Origin: CAYFSS01 sp964345975
GTDB taxonomy: Bacteria; Bacillota; Clostridia; Saccharofermentanales; Fastidiosipilaceae
Assembly (NCBI GenBank): GCA_964345975.1
Contig: CAYFSS010000006.1
Span: forward strand, 23,204 to 87,203
Direction: 5' to 3'
Length of the DNA: 64,000 bases
The position numbers and the translations under genes are program-made. Within the stretch, counting starts at the first letter, position 1, and every line of letters begins with the position of its first letter. Under the pieces are notes generated by a model, which saw only the letters and a program-made list of their open reading frames with translations, made no database searches and was not told the origin of the DNA. This document shows, one piece after another, positions 8,930 to 18,105 of the stretch.

Positions 8930-9632
8930 ATCCTTCGGTAGTCTCGAGGTTCTCAAATCCATCGACCTCGAGGTTGAGAACGGTGAAGTCATCGCCATCG
9001 TAGGCCCCTCCGGATCCGGGAAATCCACCCTTCTTCGTTGCCTAAACCTCATGGAGCAACCTACCTCAGGTCGTGTCCTCTTCAAGGATCAAGATCTTAC
9101 GCAACAAAGAGAGAGGGATATTAACCTCCTTCGTCAAAAGATCGGCATGGTCTTCCAACACTTTCATCTCTTTCCTCATCTTTCAGTGCTTGAAAACCTC
9201 AGTCTCTCACCTCGCTTAACTCTGGGCTTAAGTGAAGCGGAGGCCAACGAACGAGCAGCTTCTCTGCTCGCCAAAGTTGGTCTTTCCGACAAAATAAAAG
9301 CCTATCCCGAACAGCTTTCCGGGGGTCAGAAGCAACGTGCAGCGATCGCTCGTGCGCTTTGTATGGAACCCGAAGTCATGCTCTTCGACGAACCAACGTC
9401 CGCTCTTGATCCGGAGATGGTCAAAGAGGTCCTCAAAGTCATCCGTGACCTTGTCGAAGAAGGTCTTACGACCCTCATCGTGACGCATGAGATGAACTTC
9501 GCAAAGGACGTCGCCTCTCGCATCCTTTTTCTTGATGAAGGAAAGATTGCCAGCGACGCCCCCCCCGAAGAATTCTTCTCAACGGTAACCAGCGACCGCG
9601 TCAAACAATTCCTTAACTTAGTTACCTATTAG
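8898..9632 (+). CDS. Polar amino-acid ABC transporter ATPase (GlnQ type)
   Basis: 244 residues, standard length. It has Walker A GPSGSGKST (about 33-41), Q-loop in MVFQHFHLFPH, signature LSGGQKQR (about 136-143), Walker B VMLFDEPTSALDPE and switch His in IVTHEM. AAGGAA precedes the ATG. The 32-nt overlap with the permease gene suggests translational coupling. It energises import with the permease and the binding protein encoded just downstream. Confidence 0.95.
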   Translation: MPILRTQKLSKSFGSLEVLKSIDLEVENGEVIAIVGPSGSGKSTLLRCLNLMEQPTSGRVLFKDQDLTQQRERDINLLRQKIGMVFQHFHLFPHLSVLENLSLSPRLTLGLSEAEANERAASLLAKVGLSDKIKAYPEQLSGGQKQRAAIARALCMEPEVMLFDEPTSALDPEMVKEVLKVIRDLVEEGLTTLIVTHEMNFAKDVASRILFLDEGKIASDAPPEEFFSTVTSDRVKQFLNLVTY

Positions 9633-9689
9633 TTCAGATATCAAACACTTATGTAGGCATCCCTTGAGATGTCAGCAAAGGAGCTTTCC

Positions 9690-10727
9690 ATGAAACAGAC
9701 GACCACGAAAACTATTGCCCTCTTGAGCATCGTGCTCAGCCTTGTCCTGGGCCTCTTCGCCCCGACTGTCAGCCTCCGAGCTGACGAAACGGAACCCGAC
9801 AGACTCGCTGAGATCAAGGAACGTGGGGTGATCTACGTCGGTACCTCGCCGGATTATCCTCCTAATGAGTTCTATGTTCTCGATGAGAACAACAAGAAAC
9901 AACTCGTTGGATCCGATATCTCGCTCGCCCAAGCCATTGCAGATAAGATCGGTGTTGAGCTTGAGATCGTTCCCACGGACTTCAATTCTGTCCTCGCCAA
10001 TATTCAGACTGCTCAAGTTGACTTTGGTATCGCAGGCTTTGCCTGGACTGAGACTCGTGCCGAAGCTATGCAGTTTTCCATCGGTTACCAGCGTGAAGCC
10101 AGTGATGGCTGGCAGGGTATCTTGACAACCAAGTCAATCGAAGAAGCATACGCTGACCTCGATGCCTTTAAGGAAGCCAAGCTCAAGATCGGTGCACAAG
10201 CCGGCTCTATCCAAGCAGAGATGGCCGCACACCTCACGGACGAAGCAAACATCACTTACCTTGGCACCTATGAAGCCCTGGCTCTGGCTCTCAATGCCGG
10301 TGATATCGATGCAGTTGTTGCTTCAACCTCCAATGTAGAGCCCATGCTTGAAACCTTCACGGACTTTGCCATCTTGTCCGAAGAAGATTTCAACCTCGAC
10401 CCTGAAGACAAATACTCACAGACCGTCATTGGCTTTGCTCTCGGCGATGAATTTGCTTCCCTCATTGAAGTCGTCAATGAAGTCATAGATGAAGCACGTG
10501 AAGCAGGTGACCTTGAGCGCTGGGTCGACGAAGCCAAAGCCCTGATGAAGGATGAAGTCGTTGAAGAAGATGATGCTGACGACGCTGANNNNNNNNNNNN
10601 NNNNNNNNNNNNNNNNNNNNNNNNNNNNNNNNNNNNNNNNNNNNNNNNNNNNNNNNNNNNNNNNNNNNNNNNNNNNNNNNNNNNNNNNGACGACGCTGAC
10701 GCTAAAGACGATAAGAACGAGGACTGA
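9690..10727 (+). CDS. Amino-acid-binding protein (SBP family 3) with acidic tail, interrupted by an assembly gap
   Basis: The signal peptide (residues 1-30, MKQTTTKTIALLSIVLSLVL) is followed by the family-3 fold: GVIYVGTSPDYPPNEFY, LVGSDISLAQAIADKIG, and the FGIAGFAWTETRAE segment. GGAG precedes the ATG at 9690. After the normal C-terminus comes a run of Asp, Ala and Glu (DDADDA), and the 100-N gap at 10589-10688 falls inside it; the frame resumes with DDADAKDDKNED. The repeat length is therefore unknown. The acidic tail is not part of the ligand fold and may act as a wall-spanning or charged spacer (inference). Confidence 0.88.
   Translation: MKQTTTKTIALLSIVLSLVLGLFAPTVSLRADETEPDRLAEIKERGVIYVGTSPDYPPNEFYVLDENNKKQLVGSDISLAQAIADKIGVELEIVPTDFNSVLANIQTAQVDFGIAGFAWTETRAEAMQFSIGYQREASDGWQGILTTKSIEEAYADLDAFKEAKLKIGAQAGSIQAEMAAHLTDEANITYLGTYEALALALNAGDIDAVVASTSNVEPMLETFTDFAILSEEDFNLDPEDKYSQTVIGFALGDEFASLIEVVNEVIDEAREAGDLERWVDEAKALMKDEVVEEDDADDAXXXXXXXXXXXXXXXXXXXXXXXXXXXXXXXXXXDDADAKDDKNED
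10589..10688. other. Assembly gap (100 N) inside the acidic repeat of the amino-acid-binding protein
   Basis: Exactly 100 N flanked on both sides by GACGACGCTGA, i.e. a collapsed tandem repeat encoding Asp-Ala units. The true length is unknown. Confidence 0.95.
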
Positions 10728-10729
10728 GA

Positions 10730-11851
10730 ATGAGCTACTACGAGATTGCCAAAGACCTGGTTCAACAACTCTATGATAAGCCCGAACTTGGGGGTGTAGA
10801 GTACGAAGCACAAGCTCTCTATCGTGAGATCTTGCAAGATCAAGGCTTCGACTATGAAGAAGGCCTTGCCATGGAAACGGACTTCGTCGCTTCATACGGC
10901 GATGCAACGACAGGACCTGTGATCTCCCTTTGTTCCGAGTACGATGCCCTTCCTGATATCGGTCATGGCTGTGCCCACAACCTCTTTGGCGGGATAAGCC
11001 TCCTGGCAGCCTTGGAACTCAAGGCAGTCGTCGATGAGCATGGCGGACAAATTCGCCTCATCGGGACACCGGGCGAAGAGAACTTAGGCGGCAAGATTCA
11101 CCTGGTGGATCAGGGGGCTTTTGATGATGTCGATGCAAGCTTGATGCTCCATCCGTCGACTAAGAATGGTTTAGGTTCGGCAACGCAAGCGATCTATCCT
11201 TTGAAGTTTCATTTTCATGGGAAGACCGCCCATGGATGCAAGCCACAGGAAGGTGCATCAGCTTTGGATGCAGCGGTGCTCACCTACACATCAATTCAGT
11301 TCCAGCGCCAGTTTATGGAGAAGGGCACGCACATTCATGGTGTCATGAAAGATGGTGGCAGTGCAGCCAACGTGATCCCCGACTACGCATCGCTTGAGTA
11401 TTATTTCCGGGCAACGACCATGGAAACGGCGAAGGCGATGGCTGATGAAGCGACAAAACGTGCTGAAGCAGCTGCGACCAGTTGTGGCTGTACTGTAGAG
11501 TTCGAAGTCTATGAGTGCCCCTACGGCGAAACCAAACTTAACGAGCCTTTGTCCAACATGTTGAAGGAAGCTTTTGAATCTTTGGGTCGTACTGAGATCG
11601 AGCCCATCGATTACGTGCCAAGCGGTTCATCGGATGTGGGAGCGGTCTCTTTCAAGTGCCCTACGGTCCATGGCTCCATCAAGATTGCTGATGCGAACGT
11701 GACGGGTCATAGTCGTGAGATGGCAGCTGCAACGATCTCACCGGAAGGCAACAAGGCTCTGCGCGAAGGCGCTGATGCGCTTGTTCAAATTGCAAGCACG
11801 CTTCTCACCGATCCCGCCAAACTGGCAGAGTGTAAGGCGGCGATGGAGTAG
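10730..11851 (+). CDS. M20-family amidohydrolase (AbgB / amino-acylase-like)
   Basis: 373 residues. Zinc-peptidase M20 motifs: SLCSEYDALPDIGHGCAHN (metal ligands), GTPGEE with the catalytic Glu pair (about residue 120), the dimerisation-domain segment FHFHGKTAHGCKPQEGASALDA, and the C-terminal His in TGHSREMA. Of M20D members it resembles p-aminobenzoyl-glutamate hydrolase subunits and N-acyl-amino-acid hydrolases. No signal peptide, so cytoplasmic. It starts 2 nt after the binding-protein stop and ends the operon, implying that it deacylates what the ABC transporter imports. Exact substrate unknown. Confidence 0.85.
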   Translation: MSYYEIAKDLVQQLYDKPELGGVEYEAQALYREILQDQGFDYEEGLAMETDFVASYGDATTGPVISLCSEYDALPDIGHGCAHNLFGGISLLAALELKAVVDEHGGQIRLIGTPGEENLGGKIHLVDQGAFDDVDASLMLHPSTKNGLGSATQAIYPLKFHFHGKTAHGCKPQEGASALDAAVLTYTSIQFQRQFMEKGTHIHGVMKDGGSAANVIPDYASLEYYFRATTMETAKAMADEATKRAEAAATSCGCTVEFEVYECPYGETKLNEPLSNMLKEAFESLGRTEIEPIDYVPSGSSDVGAVSFKCPTVHGSIKIADANVTGHSREMAAATISPEGNKALREGADALVQIASTLLTDPAKLAECKAAME

Positions 11852-11903
11852 TCCACGTCTTATACTATTAAACCCCTCCATCAGCTCACAAAGTCTGACG
11901 TCG

Positions 11904-11931
11904 AAGAGCGGTCTCCCGACCGCTCTTTTTT
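11904..11931 (+). terminator. Rho-independent terminator of the amino-acid operon
   Basis: Perfect 10-bp stem AAGAGCGGTC, loop TCCC, complement, then a run of T residues, about 50 bp after the M20 stop codon. Confidence 0.92.
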
Positions 11932-12016
11932 GCTGTCGAATGTCATTGCCTGAAACCTGAGCTATGGATATGATGTGTTCAAATCGAAAGTAACTGAAAG
12001 TGAGGAGACTCTCCCT

Positions 12017-13345
12017 ATGCCCACCCCAGCCGTTACCGCTTCAGAGTCTTCTGCCATTCGCAGCATTACGATCCGCGCCTGTTTCCTCGAACTCTTCTAT
12101 TGGTTCGGAGTCGCCACCTATACTGCCTTCATGGTCTCGACCCTCATTGATCAAGGCTGGTCCCGTAGTTTAGCCGCCGGGGTCATGACCCTCTGCTCAG
12201 TCGCACTCCTTATTAGTCAGCCTGTCGTGGGTTACATCGTTGACCGCTATTTGACCGAGAAGAAACTCCTGATCGGTGCGCTCCTTGTCGGCGCGGTCGC
12301 CTTGGCAGCTCTCCCTCTTTCCTTGTCTAACGGATCCAAAAGCCTGATCTTTGCCAACTTACTTCTCTACACACTCACCGGATCTTCCATGGCCAACTTC
12401 ATCGATGCTTGGGTCGTTGGACTCAAGCAGGAGTTCCCCAGCATTAACTATGGGCTGATCCGCGGCATGGGTTCTATCTCATATGCGATCTCGGCCTTTA
12501 TCATCGGCTACATGAGCGTTTCACACGGTTTGTCTCTCCGCTACATCATCGGTGCTGCAAGCACGCTCATCGCCCTCTTCATTGCTCTCAGTTTGCGGGA
12601 AGCGCGCAAGGACATCGACTATCGACCCGGGGAGAAGGATGCTGATCCCATGCCTGAGACAGCCGTCCCGGCGGTCACCATAGAGGAAGGGTTCGAAAGT
12701 CTCACTGAAGACATGATCATCAAGGATCCTGTTGAACCCGAACCCGGTGTCGGTTTGTCAGGTCGGGAAGCCCTACGGCTAGTCTTCCAATCCAAAGCCT
12801 ATAATCTGTTATTGACCGTTGCAGCTTTGCTATGCCTTGCCGGGACGTCCATCACAACCCTGCTTCAGATTGCTATTGTGGATCTGGGAGGCAACACTGC
12901 GGACATTGGAACCGGTACGTTCGTCATGGCCATGAGTGAGTTCCCCACCATGATCCTCGTGGCATACTTCTTTCGCTATTTCCGGAAGTCGCAGATTCTG
13001 CTGGTGGCTTGCTTCTTCTATATTGTCCGCATGGTTGCGACGGGCATGGCGATGGATTTAAGCGTAATCATTGCGGTCCAGGCACTGCAGAGTGTCAGCA
13101 ATGCTGTTTTTATTGCTCTGTCGATGTCTTTTATTTCTGAGATGGTGGATTCCAGGGTGAGGTCGACGGGGGTGGCGTTCTACTCGGCGATCGGGCTTAC
13201 GGTGCCGAGTATTCTCGGGAATCTTTTCTCGACGTTTATGCTTGGGCAGGGCTTCACGGCCCAGCAGATCCTCCTGATTCTTACGGTGTTCCCGGCGCTG
13301 GCGGCGGTCTTCACCGCCCAGGGAATTTTGCGGAAGACCTGGTAG
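12017..13345 (+). CDS. MFS transporter (paralogue of the one at 18106)
   Basis: 442 residues with about 12 hydrophobic segments. The ATG at 12017 is preferred because GAGGAG lies 9 nt upstream; an in-frame GTG at 11975 would add 14 residues. The N-half reads RACFLELFYWFGVATYTAFM and SQPVVGYIVDRYLTEKKLL. The long central loop (about residues 200-250) is acidic. It is clearly homologous to the MFS protein at 18106-19347, with the same LxEFPTM and SRVRSTGVAFYSA segments. Substrate unknown; the MFS_1-like/nucleoside-symporter branch is my best guess. Transcribed alone after the terminator at 11904. Confidence 0.8.
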   Translation: MPTPAVTASESSAIRSITIRACFLELFYWFGVATYTAFMVSTLIDQGWSRSLAAGVMTLCSVALLISQPVVGYIVDRYLTEKKLLIGALLVGAVALAALPLSLSNGSKSLIFANLLLYTLTGSSMANFIDAWVVGLKQEFPSINYGLIRGMGSISYAISAFIIGYMSVSHGLSLRYIIGAASTLIALFIALSLREARKDIDYRPGEKDADPMPETAVPAVTIEEGFESLTEDMIIKDPVEPEPGVGLSGREALRLVFQSKAYNLLLTVAALLCLAGTSITTLLQIAIVDLGGNTADIGTGTFVMAMSEFPTMILVAYFFRYFRKSQILLVACFFYIVRMVATGMAMDLSVIIAVQALQSVSNAVFIALSMSFISEMVDSRVRSTGVAFYSAIGLTVPSILGNLFSTFMLGQGFTAQQILLILTVFPALAAVFTAQGILRKTW

Positions 13346-13552
13346 GGCTTTTTGAAGTAAAGGGCCTGGGGTGAATAGCTATGCGTGGAATATACGTACT
13401 TAAGGCCTAAGTCAGCTCCTTCAAGATGGACAATTTGTAAACAGATCGCAAGATCATTCATTCCATCGAATTGAGCTTCGGCGATCGGTCACGGATAGAA
13501 CAACGTTGACGAAAAATGTCGAAAACGTCTTAGAGTAAAAAGCATCGATTAA
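13346..13552. other. Convergent intergenic spacer
   Basis: About 200 bp between the MFS stop and the MerR stop. It begins with GGGCTTTTT overlapping the MFS stop codon (see the dispersed motif finding). No gene or convincing hairpin terminator was seen. Confidence 0.4.
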
Positions 13553-13963
13553 CTAGACCGAATCCTTAGTAACCGTTTCAAGAAGATTGCTGATGTAAGG
13601 GATCTCGCCTGAGAGAACGCCATCATAGAAGGCCTGCTTTGAATCGATGTACTCAATGCTATCCCGAAGCTCTTGCATCTGAAGCTTAAGGACTTCTCTT
13701 CTTTCTGCGAGGATGGATTTTCGCTCCGGAATTGATGATTCCCCTTCCAGACAGAGTTCAACATAGACTTTCATTTCTGCAATGCTCATGCCGCATTTTT
13801 TCAGGTGAGACAGGCTCTTGATCCATGCAATATCTCTATCATCAAAGACTCGATAGTTTTGACGATTTCGCTTGACGTTTGGCACCAAGCCTTCATTACA
13901 ATAAAACTTCAACGTTTCGTAGGGCATTTGAACAGCTTCACAGGCATCTTTCATGGTGTACAT
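13553..13963 (-). CDS. MerR-family transcriptional regulator
   Basis: 136 residues, normal length. The N-terminal winged helix (MYTMKDACEAVQMPYETLKFYCNEGLVPNVKRNRQNYRVF) departs slightly from the usual helix-turn-helix wording. A long dimerisation helix follows (about residues 75-120), with no Cys cluster for metals. GGAGGT precedes the start. It is divergent from the aldo-keto reductase and faces a textbook MerR promoter (19-bp spacer with a palindrome), so it probably activates that gene in response to an aldehyde or other stress. Similar MerR-AKR pairs are common in Bacillota. Family secure, effector unknown. Confidence 0.88.
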   Translation of the reverse strand: MYTMKDACEAVQMPYETLKFYCNEGLVPNVKRNRQNYRVFDDRDIAWIKSLSHLKKCGMSIAEMKVYVELCLEGESSIPERKSILAERREVLKLQMQELRDSIEYIDSKQAFYDGVLSGEIPYISNLLETVTKDSV

Positions 13964-14004
13964 CGGTCATCGACCTCCGAAGATCTTTCGTTTCTGTATT
14001 GCGC

Positions 14005-14035
14005 TTGACCGGTAGTTACTACCGACACTTAAGAT
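14005..14035 (+). promoter_or_regulatory. MerR-type promoter and operator of the aldo-keto reductase
   Basis: -35 TTGACC (14005-14010) and -10 TAAGAT (14030-14035) are separated by 19 bp instead of 17. The spacer carries a perfect palindrome CGGTAGT-T-ACTACCG (14010-14024). Over-long spacers with a centred dyad are the hallmark of MerR-family activation by DNA distortion. Confidence 0.88.
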
Positions 14036-14079
14036 CATTCTGATCGATAGGACAAGGATGAGTCAAGGAGGAAATGACT

Positions 14080-14939
14080 ATGGATTACGTAACCCTCAGC
14101 AATGGAGTCAAGATGCCGAAGCTTGGATTCGGAGTTTTTCAAATTTCACCGGATGTTTGTCCCAAAGCGTTTTAGATGCGATAGACGCAGGATACAGACA
14201 TATTGACACTGCACAGTCTTATTACAATGAAACACAAGTCGGCGAGGAGATCAGCAAATGTGATGTACCACGCGAAGAATTATTCATCACGACGAAAGTA
14301 TGGATTGAAAACTATGGCTACGAGAAGGCCAAAGCCTCTGTCTTGGTCTCTATGGATAAGCTGAACGTAGATTATCTCGACTTAGTTCTGCTACATCAGC
14401 CCGTAGGTGACTATTACGGTGCTTATAGAGCTTTGGTAGAACTGTATAAGGAAGGGAAAATCAGAGCGATCGGGGTGAGCAATTTCCTGCCTGACAGACT
14501 TGTAGACATCGCAGTCTTCAGTGAGATGAGTCCTCATGTCAATCAGGTAGAGGTCAACCCCTTCCACCAGCAGATCGCTGCACAGGAGAATATGGTGAAG
14601 CGAGAGGTTCAGATGCAGGCATGGGCTCCCTTCGGTGAAGGTCGAAACAACATGTTTGGCAATGAAGATCTCCTAGACATCGCAGCGAATCATGATAAGT
14701 CTACGGCGCAAGTTATCTTACGTTGGTTGATGCAAAGAGATATTGTCGCCTTAGCCAAGACGACAAGCCCCTTAAGAATGGCTGAAAACTTGGACATCTT
14801 CGACTTCGATTTGTCACAAGAGGAGATGGAGAAGATTTCTGAACTGGATACACAAACGAGTTTGTTCTTTGATCATCAAAGTCCTGAAACGATAGACAGA
14901 TTCGCCCAGATGATAGAAGCCCGGAGAGGACTCAGCTAA
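14080..14939 (+). pseudogene. Aldo-keto reductase with a frameshift near codon 30
   Basis: The authentic start is the ATG at 14080, preceded by AAGGAGG at 14066-14072. Its frame reads MDYVTLSNGVKMPKLGFGVF..., the canonical AKR N-terminus, and stops at TAG 14173-14175 just after CPKAF. The rest of the enzyme continues in the -1 frame from about 14169 (VLDAIDAGYRHIDTAQSYYNE) to 14939, with the catalytic tetrad Asp, Tyr, Lys (TTKVW) and His (LLHQP) intact. One missing base near 14168-14171 explains everything. It could be a real lesion, a sequencing or assembly error, or (least likely) recoding. A reading from ATG 14058 through the second frame has a nonsensical N-terminus. Confidence 0.85.
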
Positions 14940-14976
14940 CGTCCGATGCCGGGAGGTAGGTTGGGGCTTTTGAGGG

Positions 14977-16587
14977 TTAATGGTCCCGTGAAGCGATCTC
15001 TTGGAGCATCGCCTCATGGGTCTTCTCCGTCAAACGGTACTTCCGACGAATCGCGATGAAAGCGATTAGAATGGCGAGAAACGGCATGACAGCCATCCCC
15101 ACTTGGAGCGCCACTTTCATCCCGGACGTGCTGAGGGATAGCACTTCGTTTGCCGCCTCAGTGATATCGTCCGCGATCCCCAGAGCCTTCTGCTGCTCAA
15201 GCTCAGCAATCCGGCGTGTATAGGCATAGACACCCGAGATGATAAGCAAGAGCGTCACCAGCCCTTGTTGAGCAGCTGCACCGAGTTTCGTCATGAAAGG
15301 ACGCATCGCAAAGATCACGCTCTCTCTACGATGACCGGTCTTGTACTCGTGATACTCGATAGTGTTCGCGATATAAATGACGAGCACGACGAAGAACAAG
15401 TTGTGCCCGAAGAAAACCATATAAGCCGAGAGATAGATAAGGATTAGGCTTTGAGGTAAGACTGTCCCCGTCAGGAAGAATAGGGTGTAGCCCGAGGCTG
15501 CAACAGCAATCGAAAGGTTGATGATGACGGCACGGTTCATCTTCTTGGACAGTAGGGGGAAAGCACCTGTCGCACTGAGCGAACCGATCGCGAAGGCGAT
15601 TGTAAAGAAGAAGACCTCTTCTCCACCGTAGCCGAAGTTGAAGTAAAAGAAGTGTAGGCTAAGCGCCACGAAGAGCTCGGCTGCAACGGTATGGAGGAAG
15701 ACGGCAAACGATGAAACACGCAGCTGATCGTTCGTCTTCAAGACCTTGATCATCTCTCCTAGCCCTACCGCATCGGAGTCTTCTCGCTCCGGTTCTTGGA
15801 CACCGAAGTAGGTCAGCAAGGTGCAAAGCAAGAACATGATCGCGGCAAAGATCGCCACATTCCTATACATGGCAACAGCATCGCCTGCAACTAAGATCGG
15901 CACCAAGCCCCCCGTGAGAAACTGCCCGATCGAGGCGAAGACGATAAGAAGCGTCGTCAGCTTATTTCTTTCTTCATTGCCACGAGCCAGGTTGGGGAGC
16001 AGAGACCAGAACGCAATGTCATTCATCGTATAACTCATGCCCCAGAGAATATAGAACACACCAAAGAGACCTACAAAAGCCCACCCCGCAGGTCGGATCG
16101 TGAAAAGGGCGATGGTGATCCCGAAGTTGATCAGAGCTCCGATGAGGATCCAAGGGCGGAACTTTCCACTCTTGAATCTGGAGTTTTCAATAATGACGCC
16201 CATCATCGGGTCGTTGATGGCATCCCAAATGCGAGCCAGGATCATGATGCCTGAAATGGTCGCGAACTGGGTCGCTGTGAGCGCCATCGTGTACTGGATG
16301 TAGATTAGGATGAAGAGCGAGACCAAGGTGAAGACCATGTCGCGCCCCAATGTCCCTGCGCTGTAGGACCACTGATTTCGCTTCGACAAAGTTCTCAAGG
16401 GCTCATGTCTTTCGGGCTCATGTCTTTCGGGTTGATGTCNNNNNNNNNNNNNNNNNNNNNNNNNNNNNNNNNNNNNNNNNNNNNNNNNNNNNNNNNNNNN
16501 NNNNNNNNNNNNNNNNNNNNNNNNNNNNNNNNNNNNNNNATGTCTTTCGGGCTCATGTCTTTCGGGTTGATGTCCTTGGGTCGTCAT
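14977..16587 (-). CDS. GPH-family glycoside:cation symporter with an N-terminal repeat, interrupted by an assembly gap
   Basis: About 12 transmembrane helices. The family signature ARIWDAINDPMMGVIIENSRFKSGKFRPW is intact, as is GMSYTMNDIAFWSLLPNL. These proteins import glycosides or pentosides with H+ or Na+. Before the first helix lies a hydrophilic tandem repeat HQPERHEPER (30-nt unit), and the 100-N gap at 16440-16539 falls inside it, so its length is unknown. GGAGA precedes the ATG at 16587. It is downstream of the GH1 glucosidase on the same strand, so together they import and hydrolyse a beta-glucoside. The repeat extension is unusual for this family. Confidence 0.88.
   Translation of the reverse strand: MTTQGHQPERHEPERHXXXXXXXXXXXXXXXXXXXXXXXXXXXXXXXXXXHQPERHEPERHEPLRTLSKRNQWSYSAGTLGRDMVFTLVSLFILIYIQYTMALTATQFATISGIMILARIWDAINDPMMGVIIENSRFKSGKFRPWILIGALINFGITIALFTIRPAGWAFVGLFGVFYILWGMSYTMNDIAFWSLLPNLARGNEERNKLTTLLIVFASIGQFLTGGLVPILVAGDAVAMYRNVAIFAAIMFLLCTLLTYFGVQEPEREDSDAVGLGEMIKVLKTNDQLRVSSFAVFLHTVAAELFVALSLHFFYFNFGYGGEEVFFFTIAFAIGSLSATGAFPLLSKKMNRAVIINLSIAVAASGYTLFFLTGTVLPQSLILIYLSAYMVFFGHNLFFVVLVIYIANTIEYHEYKTGHRRESVIFAMRPFMTKLGAAAQQGLVTLLLIISGVYAYTRRIAELEQQKALGIADDITEAANEVLSLSTSGMKVALQVGMAVMPFLAILIAFIAIRRKYRLTEKTHEAMLQEIASRDH
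16440..16539. other. Assembly gap (100 N) in the N-terminal repeat of the GPH symporter
   Basis: Flanked on both sides by copies of the same 30-bp unit (CATGTCTTTCGGGCT / GATGTC variants). Confidence 0.95.
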
Positions 16588-16628
16588 CGCCGTCTCCTAA
16601 ACTCAATCATCACCTTGGTATGTTGAAC

Positions 16629-16691
16629 GCTGCAAAATCTTGCTGCACAATCTTGCTGCACAATCTTGCTGCACAATTTCGTTGCACAATC
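16629..16691. repeat. Short 13-bp tandem repeat between GH1 and GPH genes
   Basis: About four to five copies of AATCTTGCTGCAC, the last diverged, in the 124-bp gap between the two genes. Function unknown; the spacer gives no hairpin terminator. Confidence 0.75.
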
Positions 16692-16711
16692 TACGAGGGA
16701 CTACAAAGGCC

Positions 16712-17998
16712 CTACCCTTCAAATCGATGAGTCTTACAAATCTCAGCATAGCGATAGAAACTCTCGCGTGGCTCCCGATCCAAAGTCTTACCATCGACCG
16801 CAATCAGCCCAAACTTCGGCCCAAACCCTTCATTCCATTCGAGATTATCGAGGAACGTCCAATGACAGTAGCGCGTGACCTCGATGCCTTCTTGAGTGAG
16901 ACGCACGACTTCCTTCAGGTGATTACGGATAAAATCCATCCGCTTCACATCCGCCCGATCGGCAATCCCGTTCTCGGAAATCACGATAGGCAATTTATAG
17001 CGCTCATAGTACTTACGGCAGATTTCAGTCAAACCTTGTGGATAGATCTCCCAGCCTAAGTCTGACATCTCATGGTCCTGCATCCCTTCACGGAAGGTTT
17101 CTTTCCCGAAGAGCGTTGCCGGGTTCATGCTACGTACGATGAAGTGTCGCGAATAGTAATTGATCCCGAGGAAGTCGGCACACTTCGCCTCATCGGTTTT
17201 CTCGCCTAAGAATCCCCAAGGAAAACTCAGCACGCCTTCAACCATGCCGCGAAAGAATAGGTCGTGGAACGCATAATTCATGAACGCACGCGTTGCTTCA
17301 CCAAAGAAGTCTTCCGGTGCCACGAAGTATGCGACATGGATCGCAGTCCCCACCTTCGTCCCGGTGAATCCGTTGACTGTTCGGTGCTTGTGAATCATTG
17401 CGTATGCCTTCTGGTGAGCAAGAACGAGATTCTTCCCCGCCTTGAAATAGTTCATCACATCATTCTTCGCACCCGGTGGATACTTCCCATCCATAAACGT
17501 ATCGTTTACAAACACGTTCGGCTCATTGATCGGGATCCACTCATCGATCAAGTGCCCGAGTTCATCCAAGACCTTCTGCACATAGATACAAAAAAGCTCC
17601 ACCGACTCTTCTCTCGTCCACTGCCCCATCTCTTCAAACCACTGAGGATGCGCAAAGTGATGAAGGGTCACCATTGGCACCACGCCCAAGGCACGTAGCC
17701 CTTCAAGCTCTCGACGGTAGAAATCGATCCCTTCTTGGCTAAACTTCCCACGCTCGGGCTCGACCCGGCTCCACTCGATCGACAGGCGATAGACTTGAGC
17801 GCCTAATGCTTTGACGAGCTCCAAGTCCTCCGCTTGCCGATGATAATGGTCCACTAAAACTTCAGGTTGCGTGTAGTCATCGATCCGTCCTTCGCGCCCC
17901 CAATGGATCCAATTGCAGGCGGGATTGTGACCTTCGTATTGTGCACCGGCTGTAGCTACCCCGAGCAGACACGTTTCCGGAACCGTCCATTCTTTCAT
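16712..17998 (-). CDS. Glycoside hydrolase family 1 beta-glucosidase
   Basis: 428 residues, near the usual GH1 length. Catalytic acid/base Glu159 in WIPINEPNVF and nucleophile Glu342 in IVISENG; the sugar-binding HWTFLDNLEWNEGF segment is near the C-terminus. I do not see the C-terminal Ser/Lys/Tyr phosphate-binding motif of 6-phospho-beta-glucosidases, which fits a partnership with a GPH symporter (non-phosphorylated uptake) rather than a PTS. No signal peptide, so cytoplasmic. AAGGAT precedes the ATG. First gene of a two-gene operon. Family certain; substrate inferred. Confidence 0.93.
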   Translation of the reverse strand: MKEWTVPETCLLGVATAGAQYEGHNPACNWIHWGREGRIDDYTQPEVLVDHYHRQAEDLELVKALGAQVYRLSIEWSRVEPERGKFSQEGIDFYRRELEGLRALGVVPMVTLHHFAHPQWFEEMGQWTREESVELFCIYVQKVLDELGHLIDEWIPINEPNVFVNDTFMDGKYPPGAKNDVMNYFKAGKNLVLAHQKAYAMIHKHRTVNGFTGTKVGTAIHVAYFVAPEDFFGEATRAFMNYAFHDLFFRGMVEGVLSFPWGFLGEKTDEAKCADFLGINYYSRHFIVRSMNPATLFGKETFREGMQDHEMSDLGWEIYPQGLTEICRKYYERYKLPIVISENGIADRADVKRMDFIRNHLKEVVRLTQEGIEVTRYCHWTFLDNLEWNEGFGPKFGLIAVDGKTLDREPRESFYRYAEICKTHRFEG

Positions 17999-18105
17999 TT
18001 TTACTTATCCTTTTCACTATTATGCTTGCATTTCCACGTCATGATGGCATAAATTCATTGCGATCGCTATGATGAGTGAAGTTGCGGACAATGGAGGATA
18101 AATTG

